From Ignavibacterium sp. (GTDB taxonomy: Bacteria; Bacteroidota; Ignavibacteria; Ignavibacteriales; Ignavibacteriaceae), in assembly GCA_018335755.1 (NCBI GenBank), contig JAGXRK010000011.1, forward strand, positions 155,885 to 219,884: a DNA stretch of 64,000 bases, written 5' to 3'. This document shows positions 1-7,999 of this stretch, piece after piece. A model generated the notes under the pieces. It had not been told where the DNA came from, did no database searches, and saw only the letters and a program-made list of their open reading frames with translations. Within the stretch, counting starts at the first letter, position 1. Each line of letters opens with the position of its first letter. A program made the position numbers and the translations under genes.

Positions 1-1
1 T

Positions 2-2146
2 GCTCAAAAAACCGTGCGGTACGATTTATACATTGCAGATACAACTGTGACATTTGGAGAATCAGAAACGCGTGCTATTGCAGTAAACGGAATGATTCCT
101 ATGCCTACATTAACATTTACAGAGGGCGACACAGCAGAAATATGGGTGCACAATAATCTCGACGAAGAAACATCGCTGCATTGGCATGGACTCTTTCTGC
201 CTAACCGGTACGATGGTGTGGCTAATCTTACACAAACACCTATTCTACCCCACACAACACATTTGTATAAATTCCCCATTATTCAGCACGGTACACATTG
301 GTACCATAGTCATTCCGGGCTGCAGGAACAAATTGGAATGTATGGCGCTTTTATAATGAATAAAAGAGAGGGATGGGACATCCCAACAATTCCTATTGTC
401 TTGAGTGAGTGGACTGACGTGAAACCTGAAGAAGTGCATCGAAGCCTTAAAGCTGCCTCAGACTGGTTTGCTATAGAAAAAGGCACAACGCAAAGTTATG
501 GCGAAGCATTGTTCAGCGGACATCTGTGGACAAAGCTCACTAATGAGTGGAAACGAATGAATGCAATGGATGTAAGTGATGTACATTATGATAATTTTTT
601 GATAAATGGGAAAAACCAAAATGAGCAATCTCGGTTTAAGGCGGGAGATAAAGTAAGGTTGCAAATAGCCAACGGTGGTGCATCAGATTACTTTTGGCTT
701 ACCTATGCAGGAGGCAAGATTACCGTAGTAGCCTCCGATGGAAATGACGTAGAACCGATCGAGGTTGACAGGTTAATAATAGCCGTTTCAGAGACTTATG
801 ACGTTGTTGTAACAATTCCCGATAACAAAAGTTATGAATTTTTAGCAACCCCCGAAGACCGAACCGGATCGGCATCTTTATGGTTGGGTAGCGGAGAAAA
901 AATACCTGCGGCAAAATTACCCAAGCTAAAATATTTTGCAGGAATGGAAATGATGAATGAAATGATGGATATGAATGGCAATATGATTGAAATGGATGGA
1001 ATGAATATGCAAAACCAGGTAATGGACATGAATAATGTTATGTATCCGGAAATAACCGGGCCTGAAAACCCGGAAGATACTTCGGAGGCTATGAAAGAAA
1101 TGAACATGGAAGGGATGGAGCTTCAAGGATCAGAAAATATTGTAACTCTAAATTATGCCATGTTACGTTCACCTGAAAAAACAACATTGCCAGCAGGGCC
1201 GATACGAGAATTAAAGTTTGATTTGACAGGAAATATGAATCGCTATGTATGGACAATGGACAATAAGACTATTTCCGAAAGTGATAAGATTCTAATAAAA
1301 AAAGGTGAAAACTTAAGAATTATTCTTTTCAATAACAGCATGATGCGTCACCCAATGCACCTTCATGGGCACGACTTTAGGGTACTGAACGGACAGGGCG
1401 AATATGCCCCTATGAAAAATATAATAGACATCATGCCAATGGAGAGGGACACAATTGAATTTGCAGCCTCGGAGCCGGGAGGTGATTGGTTTTTTCATTG
1501 CCATATTCTTTACCATATGATGTCCGGAATGGGAAGAATTTTTAGCTATGAAGATTCTCCCCCAAATCCTGATTTGCCTGATCCTAAGGGATCACTTCAA
1601 AAATTGTTTGATGGCGACCGTGAGTTTCACCCGATGGGGAGAGTTGGTTTAGAGAGTAACGGGAGTGACGGTGAGGCAATGTACACAAACACCCGATGGA
1701 AACTGCTAACTCTATGGCATGTAGGTCTTCACGATAAACATGGTTATGAAAGTGAAATTAATTTTGGTCGTTATCTTGGAAGTATGCAATGGTGGTTTCC
1801 TTATGTTGGCTTCGATTATCATTACAAAAAAGTAACCACTCAGGAAAATAATTTGTTTGGTCAGGGAAGCAACAAAAACAATAGGAAAGCAGTTGTAGCG
1901 GGTGTGCAATACACTTTGCCAATGCTGGTAATTGCCGATATGAGAGTTGATACAGATGGTAAGTTTCGTTTTCAATTAAATAGAGAGGATGTCTCGATTA
2001 CCAGCCGCTTACGATTTAATTTTATGGCAAATACCGATAAAGAATACTTAATAGGATTCAGATATATCATAACAAAATATTTTTCATTTTCGACTCATTA
2101 TGATAGTGATATGGGTGGTGGAGCAGGAATTACTTTTACTTATTAA
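2..2146 (+). CDS. Multicopper oxidase (CopA/laccase-like), 5'-truncated, with extra C-terminal domain
   Basis: Periplasmic or surface multicopper oxidase, probably a cuprous oxidase for copper resistance. All copper-site motifs are visible (counting from the GTG at 14): HWHG near 56, HWYHSH near 95, HPMHLHGHDF near 450 and HCHILYHMMSGM near 495. A Met-rich insert (about residues 310-370) lies before the last cupredoxin domain, as in copper-oxidising CueO/CopA types. The frame stays open to the window edge: the residues before the GTG read AQKT, which looks like a signal-peptidase site, so the GTG is not the true start and the signal peptide lies upstream. After the last copper motif comes a domain of about 170 residues with alternating aromatic, strand-like segments ending in Tyr, reminiscent of an outer-membrane CopB-like barrel. 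That reading is inference; the oxidase call is firm. Confidence 0.9.
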   Translation, partial: AQKTVRYDLYIADTTVTFGESETRAIAVNGMIPMPTLTFTEGDTAEIWVHNNLDEETSLHWHGLFLPNRYDGVANLTQTPILPHTTHLYKFPIIQHGTHWYHSHSGLQEQIGMYGAFIMNKREGWDIPTIPIVLSEWTDVKPEEVHRSLKAASDWFAIEKGTTQSYGEALFSGHLWTKLTNEWKRMNAMDVSDVHYDNFLINGKNQNEQSRFKAGDKVRLQIANGGASDYFWLTYAGGKITVVASDGNDVEPIEVDRLIIAVSETYDVVVTIPDNKSYEFLATPEDRTGSASLWLGSGEKIPAAKLPKLKYFAGMEMMNEMMDMNGNMIEMDGMNMQNQVMDMNNVMYPEITGPENPEDTSEAMKEMNMEGMELQGSENIVTLNYAMLRSPEKTTLPAGPIRELKFDLTGNMNRYVWTMDNKTISESDKILIKKGENLRIILFNNSMMRHPMHLHGHDFRVLNGQGEYAPMKNIIDIMPMERDTIEFAASEPGGDWFFHCHILYHMMSGMGRIFSYEDSPPNPDLPDPKGSLQKLFDGDREFHPMGRVGLESNGSDGEAMYTNTRWKLLTLWHVGLHDKHGYESEINFGRYLGSMQWWFPYVGFDYHYKKVTTQENNLFGQGSNKNNRKAVVAGVQYTLPMLVIADMRVDTDGKFRFQLNREDVSITSRLRFNFMANTDKEYLIGFRYIITKYFSFSTHYDSDMGGGAGITFTY

Positions 2147-2308
2147 ATTTTAGATATTGTAAAACTTTTACTTGTTTGCTTAAATATATAATGGAAGACT
2201 TTTGAATTGAAGAAACAATTTAATCCTTTCACGGCACTATGTGCGTGGGCGATTTACAGATTATTATTATGGTATAGAATAGTTCAACTATAATAGGAGG
2301 CTATAAAT

Positions 2309-2653
2309 ATGAATATAAAAGAAATAGATTATAAAGATCGCAGTGAATTCTTAAGAGGTTTTGCTACAATTATCCGAAAAAATAATTGCAATAATATTGA
2401 TGAAAAATCAATGTTCTTATTTATTGGAAAGTCTTTCGGATTTGAAAAAGAATTCTGTGAGAAGTCTTTAGAACATCTTATGGTAAATAAATATATACCG
2501 GAAGAACCGGCAATTTTTTCAACCAAACCCATTGCAGAATTTTTTATTAAGGATGTTAATACAATAATGTCCCAAACTCAGTCTATCTCTGAAGCAGCAC
2601 TTAAATGGCTACAGTTGACTGCTAATGCTAATAAAGTAGATCTTGAGATATAA
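2309..2653 (+). CDS. Hypothetical 114-residue protein
   Basis: No family recognised. It is a small soluble, probably mostly helical protein with no signal peptide or membrane segment. The start is well supported by an AGGAGG Shine-Dalgarno sequence just upstream of the ATG. It contains two cysteines (positions about 25 and 50) but no obvious metal-binding spacing. It sits between the multicopper oxidase and a Met-rich lipoprotein, so a part in the metal-response region is possible but only by association. Confidence 0.65.
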   Translation: MNIKEIDYKDRSEFLRGFATIIRKNNCNNIDEKSMFLFIGKSFGFEKEFCEKSLEHLMVNKYIPEEPAIFSTKPIAEFFIKDVNTIMSQTQSISEAALKWLQLTANANKVDLEI

Positions 2654-2733
2654 TTAAATCTAAAATTGCAGTTTCCAATGAAATAAGTAAAGTTACAATT
2701 TCAAAAATATTTCTTAAAATGACCAAGGTAATA

Positions 2734-3327
2734 ATGAAAAAATATATTTTAATTGGGTTGGTTTTATCTGTAAGTCTGCAAGGCTGTATGATGGGAGGAA
2801 TGGGTATGATGCATGGAGGTGATAATGAAAATATGGAAATGGCGAATCATACAACTATGATAATCAAAGAATTTAACACAGCACAATACAAAATTACAGC
2901 TGAGTTTCCATCAATGGTTATGAGCAATGCTGAGAATTGCAATCTAAAAATCTTTGACAAGATTGAAAGCAAAGTTCAAACCGATGCATCTGTCTATCTT
3001 GAAGTTGCAAAAGTAGATTCTGAAACAAATGATTATGGTGTTCAGGTTGCTTCTTCCTTTGAAAGTAAGCCTATGGGTATAAAAAATGATTATTTTGTTT
3101 TTAAACCTGATTTGTCTGCTGTCGGTAAATATCAATTAACATTTAAAATCAAAAGAATAGGGTCGAACACCTTTAGCGATCCGATTTCGATTGAGGCAGT
3201 GATAGAAAACCACCCGGATATGAAACAAGATAGAGCTAATTCTAATTTAGGTAGTATTTTTACTTCGCCATATTTTTATGTTGGCACTTTAGCAATGGCG
3301 TTAATGATGGTTTTTATGATCTTTTAA
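2734..3327 (+). CDS. Lipoprotein with Met/His-rich N-terminus and C-terminal membrane segment
   Basis: The preferred start is the ATG at 2734, 15 bases inside the longest frame, because an AAGG lies about 8 bases before it and the protein then begins MKKYILIG, a normal signal peptide. The lipobox LQGC follows, so it is probably a lipoprotein. Directly after the Cys is a Met/Gly/His cluster (MMGGMGMMHGG) of the kind seen in copper-handling proteins. The middle is a beta-rich domain of about 120 residues without a recognised family. The last 20 residues (YFYVGTLAMALMMVFMIF) are a hydrophobic segment that could anchor the C-terminus. Metal binding is inferred from composition and from the copper genes around it. 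Confidence 0.75.
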   Translation: MKKYILIGLVLSVSLQGCMMGGMGMMHGGDNENMEMANHTTMIIKEFNTAQYKITAEFPSMVMSNAENCNLKIFDKIESKVQTDASVYLEVAKVDSETNDYGVQVASSFESKPMGIKNDYFVFKPDLSAVGKYQLTFKIKRIGSNTFSDPISIEAVIENHPDMKQDRANSNLGSIFTSPYFYVGTLAMALMMVFMIF

Positions 3328-3344
3328 TATTTAGGTGAAAATAA

Positions 3345-3566
3345 GCTTTTTACTCAAATTATAAGTCGCCTTATAGCAAGTTTAATGTGCGTTTAACAAG
3401 ATTGTTCTATTTACAAAATTTTCCTATTGAAATATATATTGAAGTATTAAACGCATTAAACAATAAAAATGTAGTCCACTGGATTTATAATCTTGACTAT
3501 ACATCCAAGAGATCAATGACAGTATTTCCACTAATTCCGGTAATTGGTGTAAATTTAAAAATATGA
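3345..3566 (+). pseudogene. Relic of a TonB-dependent receptor-like C-terminus
   Basis: A 73-codon open frame without any start codon follows an in-frame TAA at 3342. It reads as the last strands of an outer-membrane receptor: a stretch like 'KFNVRLTRLFYL', then 'YIEVLNALNNKNV' and a final strand 'FPLIPVIGVNLKI' before TGA. The 'lEvlNlfNrkNV' signature close to a C-terminus is typical of TonB-dependent receptors. No upstream part of such a gene is present, so this is a truncated remnant. The rest of this gap (3567-3824) shows nothing I can support as a gene. Confidence 0.55.
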
Positions 3567-3824
3567 ATGTTTAAACCCGCAATAGAGTTACATCCTTCCT
3601 TATAATATATCCCCTATTTAAAGTATTTAAAAGGAATTAAATTCTTTAAAAATCAAAATTGTGAAAAATCACTATCCGCTATAAAATCCAAACATTTTCT
3701 TTGGCTGGTTTTTTGGACTTGGTGATGATAGTAAAACAGTAAAACAAAACAGAAAGATCGCTATACAATTAATTTGAATTAAATTAATGTAATCACCAAA
3801 AATTAGACTCAAATCGGAGATGGA

Positions 3825-4094
3825 ATGAAAGTGCCTGGAGGAATAAATAAAAGAATATTTAGTCTAAAAATAAATATGTTATCATTATTACGTATTGAGA
3901 AGAATGAAAAAGAAGTTAATAAATTGAGATTCTTTTTCCCTTTTCGAATACTTTCAGGAATTAATGTATTTGTTAAAAAAACGAAAAATTTTTATAAAAA
4001 AACTTTCGAAAAAAATATGACAGCGATAAGTTTTGCTGAAGCAGGAGAATTTGATACAGCTAAAGATATCTTGGGTGATGAAAAAACATTATAA
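3825..4094 (+). CDS. Hypothetical 89-residue protein
   Basis: Small basic protein without recognised family. The ATG has a GGAG about 8 bases upstream (cggagatggaATG), which supports translation. The N-terminal half is rich in Lys/Arg and aromatics; the C-terminus 'ISFAEAGEFDTAKDIL' has a helical, TPR-like look, and short proteins ending this way occur beside metal-resistance genes in related genomes as far as I recall. Function unknown. It is followed by the YHS-domain gene 70 bases downstream. Confidence 0.5.
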   Translation: MKVPGGINKRIFSLKINMLSLLRIEKNEKEVNKLRFFFPFRILSGINVFVKKTKNFYKKTFEKNMTAISFAEAGEFDTAKDILGDEKTL

Positions 4095-4164
4095 GATGAT
4101 ATAAATATAGATTGAAGTTGGTGTGTCAATAACAAAATTAATTAATTTATTAAAAGGTATTAAA

Positions 4165-4344
4165 ATGGAAAAAGATCCGGTATGCGGGATGGAGATTAAA
4201 GACACAATCAAAGCCGAGGCTACTGTTTACAAAAGTAAAACATATTATTTCTGCAGTGCCTTATGTATGGTTCAATTTCAGCAAAATCCTGAAAAGTATG
4301 TGAAGCACGATGATGAGGGCAAACACGAACATCATCATCATTGA
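4165..4344 (+). CDS. Single YHS-domain metal-binding protein
   Basis: The ATG at 4165 is preferred over the longer GTG frame from 4123 because it has AAAGG at good spacing and the protein then starts directly at the domain (MEKDPVCGME). The 59-residue product is one YHS domain: DPVCGM at the start, a YYFCSALCMVQF core and 'NPEKY'. It has an appended His-rich tail with five His in the last six residues. YHS domains bind soft metals such as copper or mercury, often as accessory units of P-type ATPases. The tail would add further metal ligands. Probably a cytosolic metal chaperone or buffer. Confidence 0.85.
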   Translation: MEKDPVCGMEIKDTIKAEATVYKSKTYYFCSALCMVQFQQNPEKYVKHDDEGKHEHHHH

Positions 4345-4379
4345 TACTCGAAAAACTGTCAAGGTTGCGAGAGAAATTT

Positions 4380-5549
4380 ATGAAAAGCAATAAAGATGTA
4401 ACAATAGTTGGTGCCGGTCCGGGTGGTTTAACAGCAGCAATTAATCTGGCTAAAAATGGTTACGATGTAAATTTGTACGAGCAGAACAATACTGTAGGCT
4501 TAAGATTTAACGGTGATTTTCAAGGGCTGGAAAATTGGTCTGATGAAGAAGATACTTTAGATATCTTAAAACGGATCGGCATCAGCACAAATTTTTTGTG
4601 TTATCCGTATTATGGCAGCAATGGTTTTTTTGTTGGACCGAAACGGCAAAAGATAATGGTGAAATCATCCCGTCCGCTTTTTTATCTTGTCGAAAGAGGT
4701 TCAAGAGAATCCGTTAAAGAGGGATCGTTGGACCAGAGCTTGCGAAAACAGGCAGAAGATTTGGGTGTAAATATTTATTGGAATCAGAAATTGGAATCAG
4801 TAAATAATCGAGCAACGATTATTGGTACAGGACCAAAAGCTGCAGACGCAATTGCAAAAGGAATGGTATTTAAAACTTCTAATGAAAATATCTTTATCGG
4901 TTTTTTGAATAATAAAATAGCGCCAAGAGCTTATGCTTATCTTTTAGTAAATAATGGTAAAGCAACTTTTGCTACTTGTATGTTTGAAGATTTTAGGAAT
5001 GAAAAACTTTACTATGATAGAGCATTAGTCGAATTGAATTCCGCTATAGAGATTGATATAAATGAACCTAAAGAATTTGGCGGGTTTGTAAATTATTTTA
5101 ATGAACCAAAAATCTCAAAGGATAATAGAATCTTATACGTGGGTGAAAACGCTGGTTTTCAGGATGCTCTCTGGGGATTTGGTATCAAGTATGCAATGCT
5201 TTCAGGTTATTATGCGGCTCAAAGTATCATCCACAAACTCAATTATTTTGAACTGTGTAAAAAACATCTTATTCCAAAACTTCAAGTATCACTTGCCAAC
5301 CGGTGGTTATTTGCTCATTTATATAATACCGGATATAATTTGATACTCAATAAAATGAAATCAATGGATGATGCAATTCCAGCACTAAGAAAACACTATA
5401 ATACTTCTTTAAGTAAAAGATTAATTTATCCGATTGCACAGAGATGGTATAAGACAAGATTAATAGATAAGCAATGTATGCACGAGCATTGTGATTGCGT
5501 TTGGTGTCGTCACGGTAAGCTTGCTCACGCAGTGGAAGAAAATTGTTAG
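4380..5549 (+). CDS. FAD-dependent oxidoreductase (geranylgeranyl-reductase-like fold)
   Basis: The N-terminus has a clean Rossmann dinucleotide motif (IVGAGPGGLTAA, Gly11-Gly16) ending in an acidic residue (YEQN), indicating FAD binding. I chose the ATG at 4380, after a GAGAG, rather than the TTG at 4341, since the protein then starts seven residues before the motif. 'YVGENAGFQDALWGFGIKYAMLSG' near residue 260 is the second FAD-contacting motif of the GR2/geranylgeranyl-reductase-like superfamily. The C-terminus carries a Cys/His-rich tail (CMHEHCDCVWCRHG) that could hold a metal or FeS centre; I do not recognise it from the family. The gene is directly followed by a Rieske protein, so it probably belongs to an electron-transfer pair. 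The substrate is not evident. Confidence 0.75.
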   Translation: MKSNKDVTIVGAGPGGLTAAINLAKNGYDVNLYEQNNTVGLRFNGDFQGLENWSDEEDTLDILKRIGISTNFLCYPYYGSNGFFVGPKRQKIMVKSSRPLFYLVERGSRESVKEGSLDQSLRKQAEDLGVNIYWNQKLESVNNRATIIGTGPKAADAIAKGMVFKTSNENIFIGFLNNKIAPRAYAYLLVNNGKATFATCMFEDFRNEKLYYDRALVELNSAIEIDINEPKEFGGFVNYFNEPKISKDNRILYVGENAGFQDALWGFGIKYAMLSGYYAAQSIIHKLNYFELCKKHLIPKLQVSLANRWLFAHLYNTGYNLILNKMKSMDDAIPALRKHYNTSLSKRLIYPIAQRWYKTRLIDKQCMHEHCDCVWCRHGKLAHAVEENC

Positions 5550-5568
5550 TTATAAAGGAGATAAGCAA

Positions 5569-6024
5569 ATGTCTGAAATCCTAAATAATAATAGTAATAA
5601 ATCACGCAGGAATTTTCTGAAATATTTTTTAGGCGGTGGTCTCGCTGGGTTTCTGTTTTCCGTAATTTATCCGGTTCTAAAATATTTAGTGCCACCAAAA
5701 TCTTCTGAGCCGGTTCCAAATACCGCTATTGCTGGTAAGGTAGGAGAATTAAAACCAAACAGTGGAAAGATATTCCGTTTTGGTGAAAAACCAGGGATCC
5801 TAATTAATACTCCTGATGGGGAATTGCGAGCATTTACAGCTGTTTGTACACATTTGGATTGTACTGTTCAATACCGGGAAGATCTTCAACATATTTGGTG
5901 TGCATGTCATAACGGGCATTATGATCTTAAAGGAATTAATATTGCCGGACCACCCCCAAGACCATTAACACCTTTCAGGGTTAATCTTAATGGAGATCAG
6001 ATTTTCGTTTCAAGAATTAGTTAG
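5569..6024 (+). CDS. Tat-exported Rieske [2Fe-2S] protein (QcrA-like)
   Basis: The start is the ATG at 5569 with AAAGGAG upstream; the longer frame from 5491 overlaps the previous gene. The N-terminus has a Tat motif (SRRNFLKYF) followed by a hydrophobic anchor (residues about 18-40). The cluster-binding loops are complete: C93-T-H95-L-D-C98 and C111-A-C113-H114. Both disulphide cysteines (98 and 113) are present, so it resembles high-potential bc-complex Rieske proteins. There is no cytochrome b gene next to it; the neighbours are the FAD oxidoreductase upstream and a small membrane protein downstream, suggesting an alternative electron-transfer chain. Confidence 0.9.
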   Translation: MSEILNNNSNKSRRNFLKYFLGGGLAGFLFSVIYPVLKYLVPPKSSEPVPNTAIAGKVGELKPNSGKIFRFGEKPGILINTPDGELRAFTAVCTHLDCTVQYREDLQHIWCACHNGHYDLKGINIAGPPPRPLTPFRVNLNGDQIFVSRIS

Positions 6025-6078
6025 AAAAGTTAAAAAAATAAGTGAACATCTAATTCGTAAAACTAATTAATATGATAA

Positions 6079-6345
6079 ATGACTAAGAATTTCAATTTTT
6101 TAATTTTACCAATGTCCGTTTTCCTTTATGGAATTAGCTGGGCATTAATCTTTTTAACATTCTCCGCTTTTCATGGAATGACAGAAATGTTTAACGACGA
6201 CTTTGTATTTCTAATTGCCCGTATTTTTAATTTCAATATTAATTCTATTCAAGCCGGTTTTACTTTTGCTTTTTTCGATGGGGCATTATTCGGATTAATA
6301 ATCGGAGCTCTGATTCTTTTGATAAGTAAAAAAAATAAAGTTTAA
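6079..6345 (+). CDS. Small integral membrane protein
   Basis: An 88-residue protein with two clear membrane segments (about residues 8-30 and 58-82), separated by a short loop with acidic and aromatic residues (HGMTEMFNDDF). I cannot name a family. It lies 54 bases after the Rieske gene on the same strand and may be a membrane partner of that electron-transfer unit. No strong ribosome binding site is seen before its ATG. Confidence 0.6.
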   Translation: MTKNFNFLILPMSVFLYGISWALIFLTFSAFHGMTEMFNDDFVFLIARIFNFNINSIQAGFTFAFFDGALFGLIIGALILLISKKNKV

Positions 6346-6402
6346 TTGAAGTTAAATATAATTATTTGGTGAAATCCAATAATAACTTTAAAAATACATT
6401 AT

Positions 6403-6675
6403 AAAATACTTCTAATCTGCTTGCTGCCAATATTGAATTTGTTGTTTTGGCTTCTAGCAGTATGGAGCTTAATAACTTTATTATGAATAGCTGTTTGGAA
6501 CAGGCTTTTGACCAAAACAACAATCGTTTTATTGATTAGAATTGAAGATGCTTCACCTTTATTTGATATAAGAAAGCTTGACAATAAAAGAATTTCAATC
6601 GGTCTCATGGCTTTGATTATTCTTTTTATGATTCAGATACCAGTTCCGCATTCATTCTTTGAAAGCTGGGATTAA
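6403..6675 (+). pseudogene. Relic 1 of an M50/site-2-protease-like C-terminus
   Basis: Reading frame 6403-6675 has one internal stop (TGA at 6484) and no plausible start. It encodes hydrophobic segments and then an ending of the pattern 'SPLFDIRKLDNKR' + hydrophobic helix + 'IPVPHSF'. The combination 'P-L(D)-x-K-R + helix + PVPF' is how many bacterial and EGY1-like M50 membrane peptidases end. A second related fragment lies at 7771-7968. Assignment to M50 is a family-pattern judgement of medium to low certainty; that the frame is broken is directly visible. Confidence 0.4.
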
Positions 6676-6704
6676 ATAGTTCATAATTGTAATTATTAAT
6701 TAAG

Positions 6705-7334
6705 ATGATAGTAATGAAAAAAACGGATAACACCGAAGTGATAAAACATAGATACAACAGGTATTCTAAATTTTATGATCTACTTGAGGCGCCAATGGAA
6801 ATTCTTTTCGGTAAGTGGAGAAAAGATTTAGTTAAATATAGTTCAGGGAAAGTGCTGGAAGTTGGTATAGGTACCGGAAAAAATATAAAGTATTATCCCA
6901 AAAATGTTGATTTAACTGCCATTGATTTTAGTAAGGGGATGCTTTCGAAAGCAATTAAAAAAAACAATAATAAATCAAAAATTAATTTTTTACGAAAGGA
7001 CATTCAAGAAACAGACTTTGATTCTGACAAATTCGATACGGTTATAGCTTCATATGTATTTTGTTCAGTTCCTGATCCAGTTAAAGGACTAAAAGAAATA
7101 AAACGAATATGCAAAAATAACGGTAAAATAATTTTGCTCGAGCATGTTAGAAGTGATAACAAAATAATTGGGGTAATGATGGACTTACTTAATCCACTGA
7201 CTGTGAGTCTGCTTGGTTATAACATAAACAGAAATACCGAAAATAATGTAGTCAATTCCGGGCTTCATTCTTACCAGGTTCGATATTTATGGTTCGATAT
7301 TTTTAGAATGATTATAATAAATAACAAAAAATAA
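6705..7334 (+). CDS. Class I SAM-dependent methyltransferase (UbiE/COQ5-like)
   Basis: Rossmann-fold methyltransferase of 209 residues. Motif I 'VLEVGIGTGKNI' (about residues 50-60), the acidic residue ending strand 2 (LTAIDFS) and 'FDTVIASYVFCSVPDP' (motif II region) are all clear. The C-terminus 'NNVVNSGLHSYQVRYLWFDIFRMIII' matches the usual last strands. Such proteins methylate quinones or lipids; the substrate here is unknown. A second in-frame ATG at 6714 could be the real start; neither has a strong ribosome binding site. Confidence 0.85.
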   Translation: MIVMKKTDNTEVIKHRYNRYSKFYDLLEAPMEILFGKWRKDLVKYSSGKVLEVGIGTGKNIKYYPKNVDLTAIDFSKGMLSKAIKKNNNKSKINFLRKDIQETDFDSDKFDTVIASYVFCSVPDPVKGLKEIKRICKNNGKIILLEHVRSDNKIIGVMMDLLNPLTVSLLGYNINRNTENNVVNSGLHSYQVRYLWFDIFRMIIINNKK

Positions 7335-7360
7335 ATTTCAATTAAAGATCGGAGTAAAAA

Positions 7361-7750
7361 ATGAGTTACTATTATAGTAAAATTATAGAGGATAGTTTTG
7401 AGAACGTTCTGCGTAAAACAGAAGTGGCGCTTAAACAGGAGGGGTTCGGTATCTTAACTGAAATTGATGTAAAGGAGACGTTAAAGAAGAAATTGGATGT
7501 GGATTTCAAGAAATACAAAATCTTAGGTGCTTGTAACCCGCCGTTCGCCTATAAAGCATTACAGGCAGAAGATAAAATTGGGGCTATGCTGCCCTGCAAT
7601 GTCATTGTTATTGAACAAGGATTTAATAGAATAGAAATTGCAGCTGTCGATCCTGTATCTTCAATGCAGGCCGTAAAAAATGAAAACCTGTCTTCGATTG
7701 CTGATGAAATACGGGCAAAGTTAAAAAAAGTTCTTGATAGTCTTACATGA
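7361..7750 (+). CDS. DUF302 domain protein
   Basis: A 129-residue protein recognisable as DUF302 from the central block 'ILGACNPPFAYKALQAEDKIGAMLPCNVIV' and the following 'VDPVSSM' strand. These small cytosolic alpha/beta proteins are common next to metal-resistance and sulfur-metabolism genes; their biochemical role is unknown. The start is supported by GGAG nine bases before the ATG. Two conserved Cys (in GACNPP and LPCNV) could interact with metals or redox partners (inference). Confidence 0.88.
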   Translation: MSYYYSKIIEDSFENVLRKTEVALKQEGFGILTEIDVKETLKKKLDVDFKKYKILGACNPPFAYKALQAEDKIGAMLPCNVIVIEQGFNRIEIAAVDPVSSMQAVKNENLSSIADEIRAKLKKVLDSLT

Positions 7751-7770
7751 GCGCTAGTTGACTTATTTGA

Positions 7771-7968
7771 GGGATTCATAGTTCTCTCTTTAGCAGGAAA
7801 AAAGTCATATCACATTTCGATGACGTGCCCAAGCTTGGCAGTGAAAGAGTTGTAATTTGTTTTATTGACTTCATTAAGCTTTTTATAATCCTGATTCCGG
7901 CTCGGCATTCGTTTTCTGAAAGATTTGGAATTAGTTGCACATATATGTACGAGCAATCATTTTATTAG
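7771..7968 (+). pseudogene. Relic 2, homologous to the fragment at 6403-6675
   Basis: A 65-codon startless frame after an in-frame TGA at 7768. Its core ('HFDDVPKLGSERV', hydrophobic stretch, 'LIPARHSFSERFGI') aligns over about 40 residues with relic 1 ('LFDIRKLDNKRI', hydrophobic stretch, 'IPVPHSFFESWD'). Shared positions include FD..KL, R, LF, IP, HSF and E. Both therefore descend from the same protein end, possibly an M50 peptidase. The rest of 7751-7999 holds no gene that I can see. Confidence 0.4.
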
Positions 7969-7999
7969 TCATAACTAAAATAGATTTATTTGAGGTACT

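Noticed and set aside
5491..5568. Longer N-terminus for the Rieske protein
   Set aside because: The extension overlaps the FAD gene and would bury the Tat motif; the ATG at 5569 has a strong ribosome binding site.
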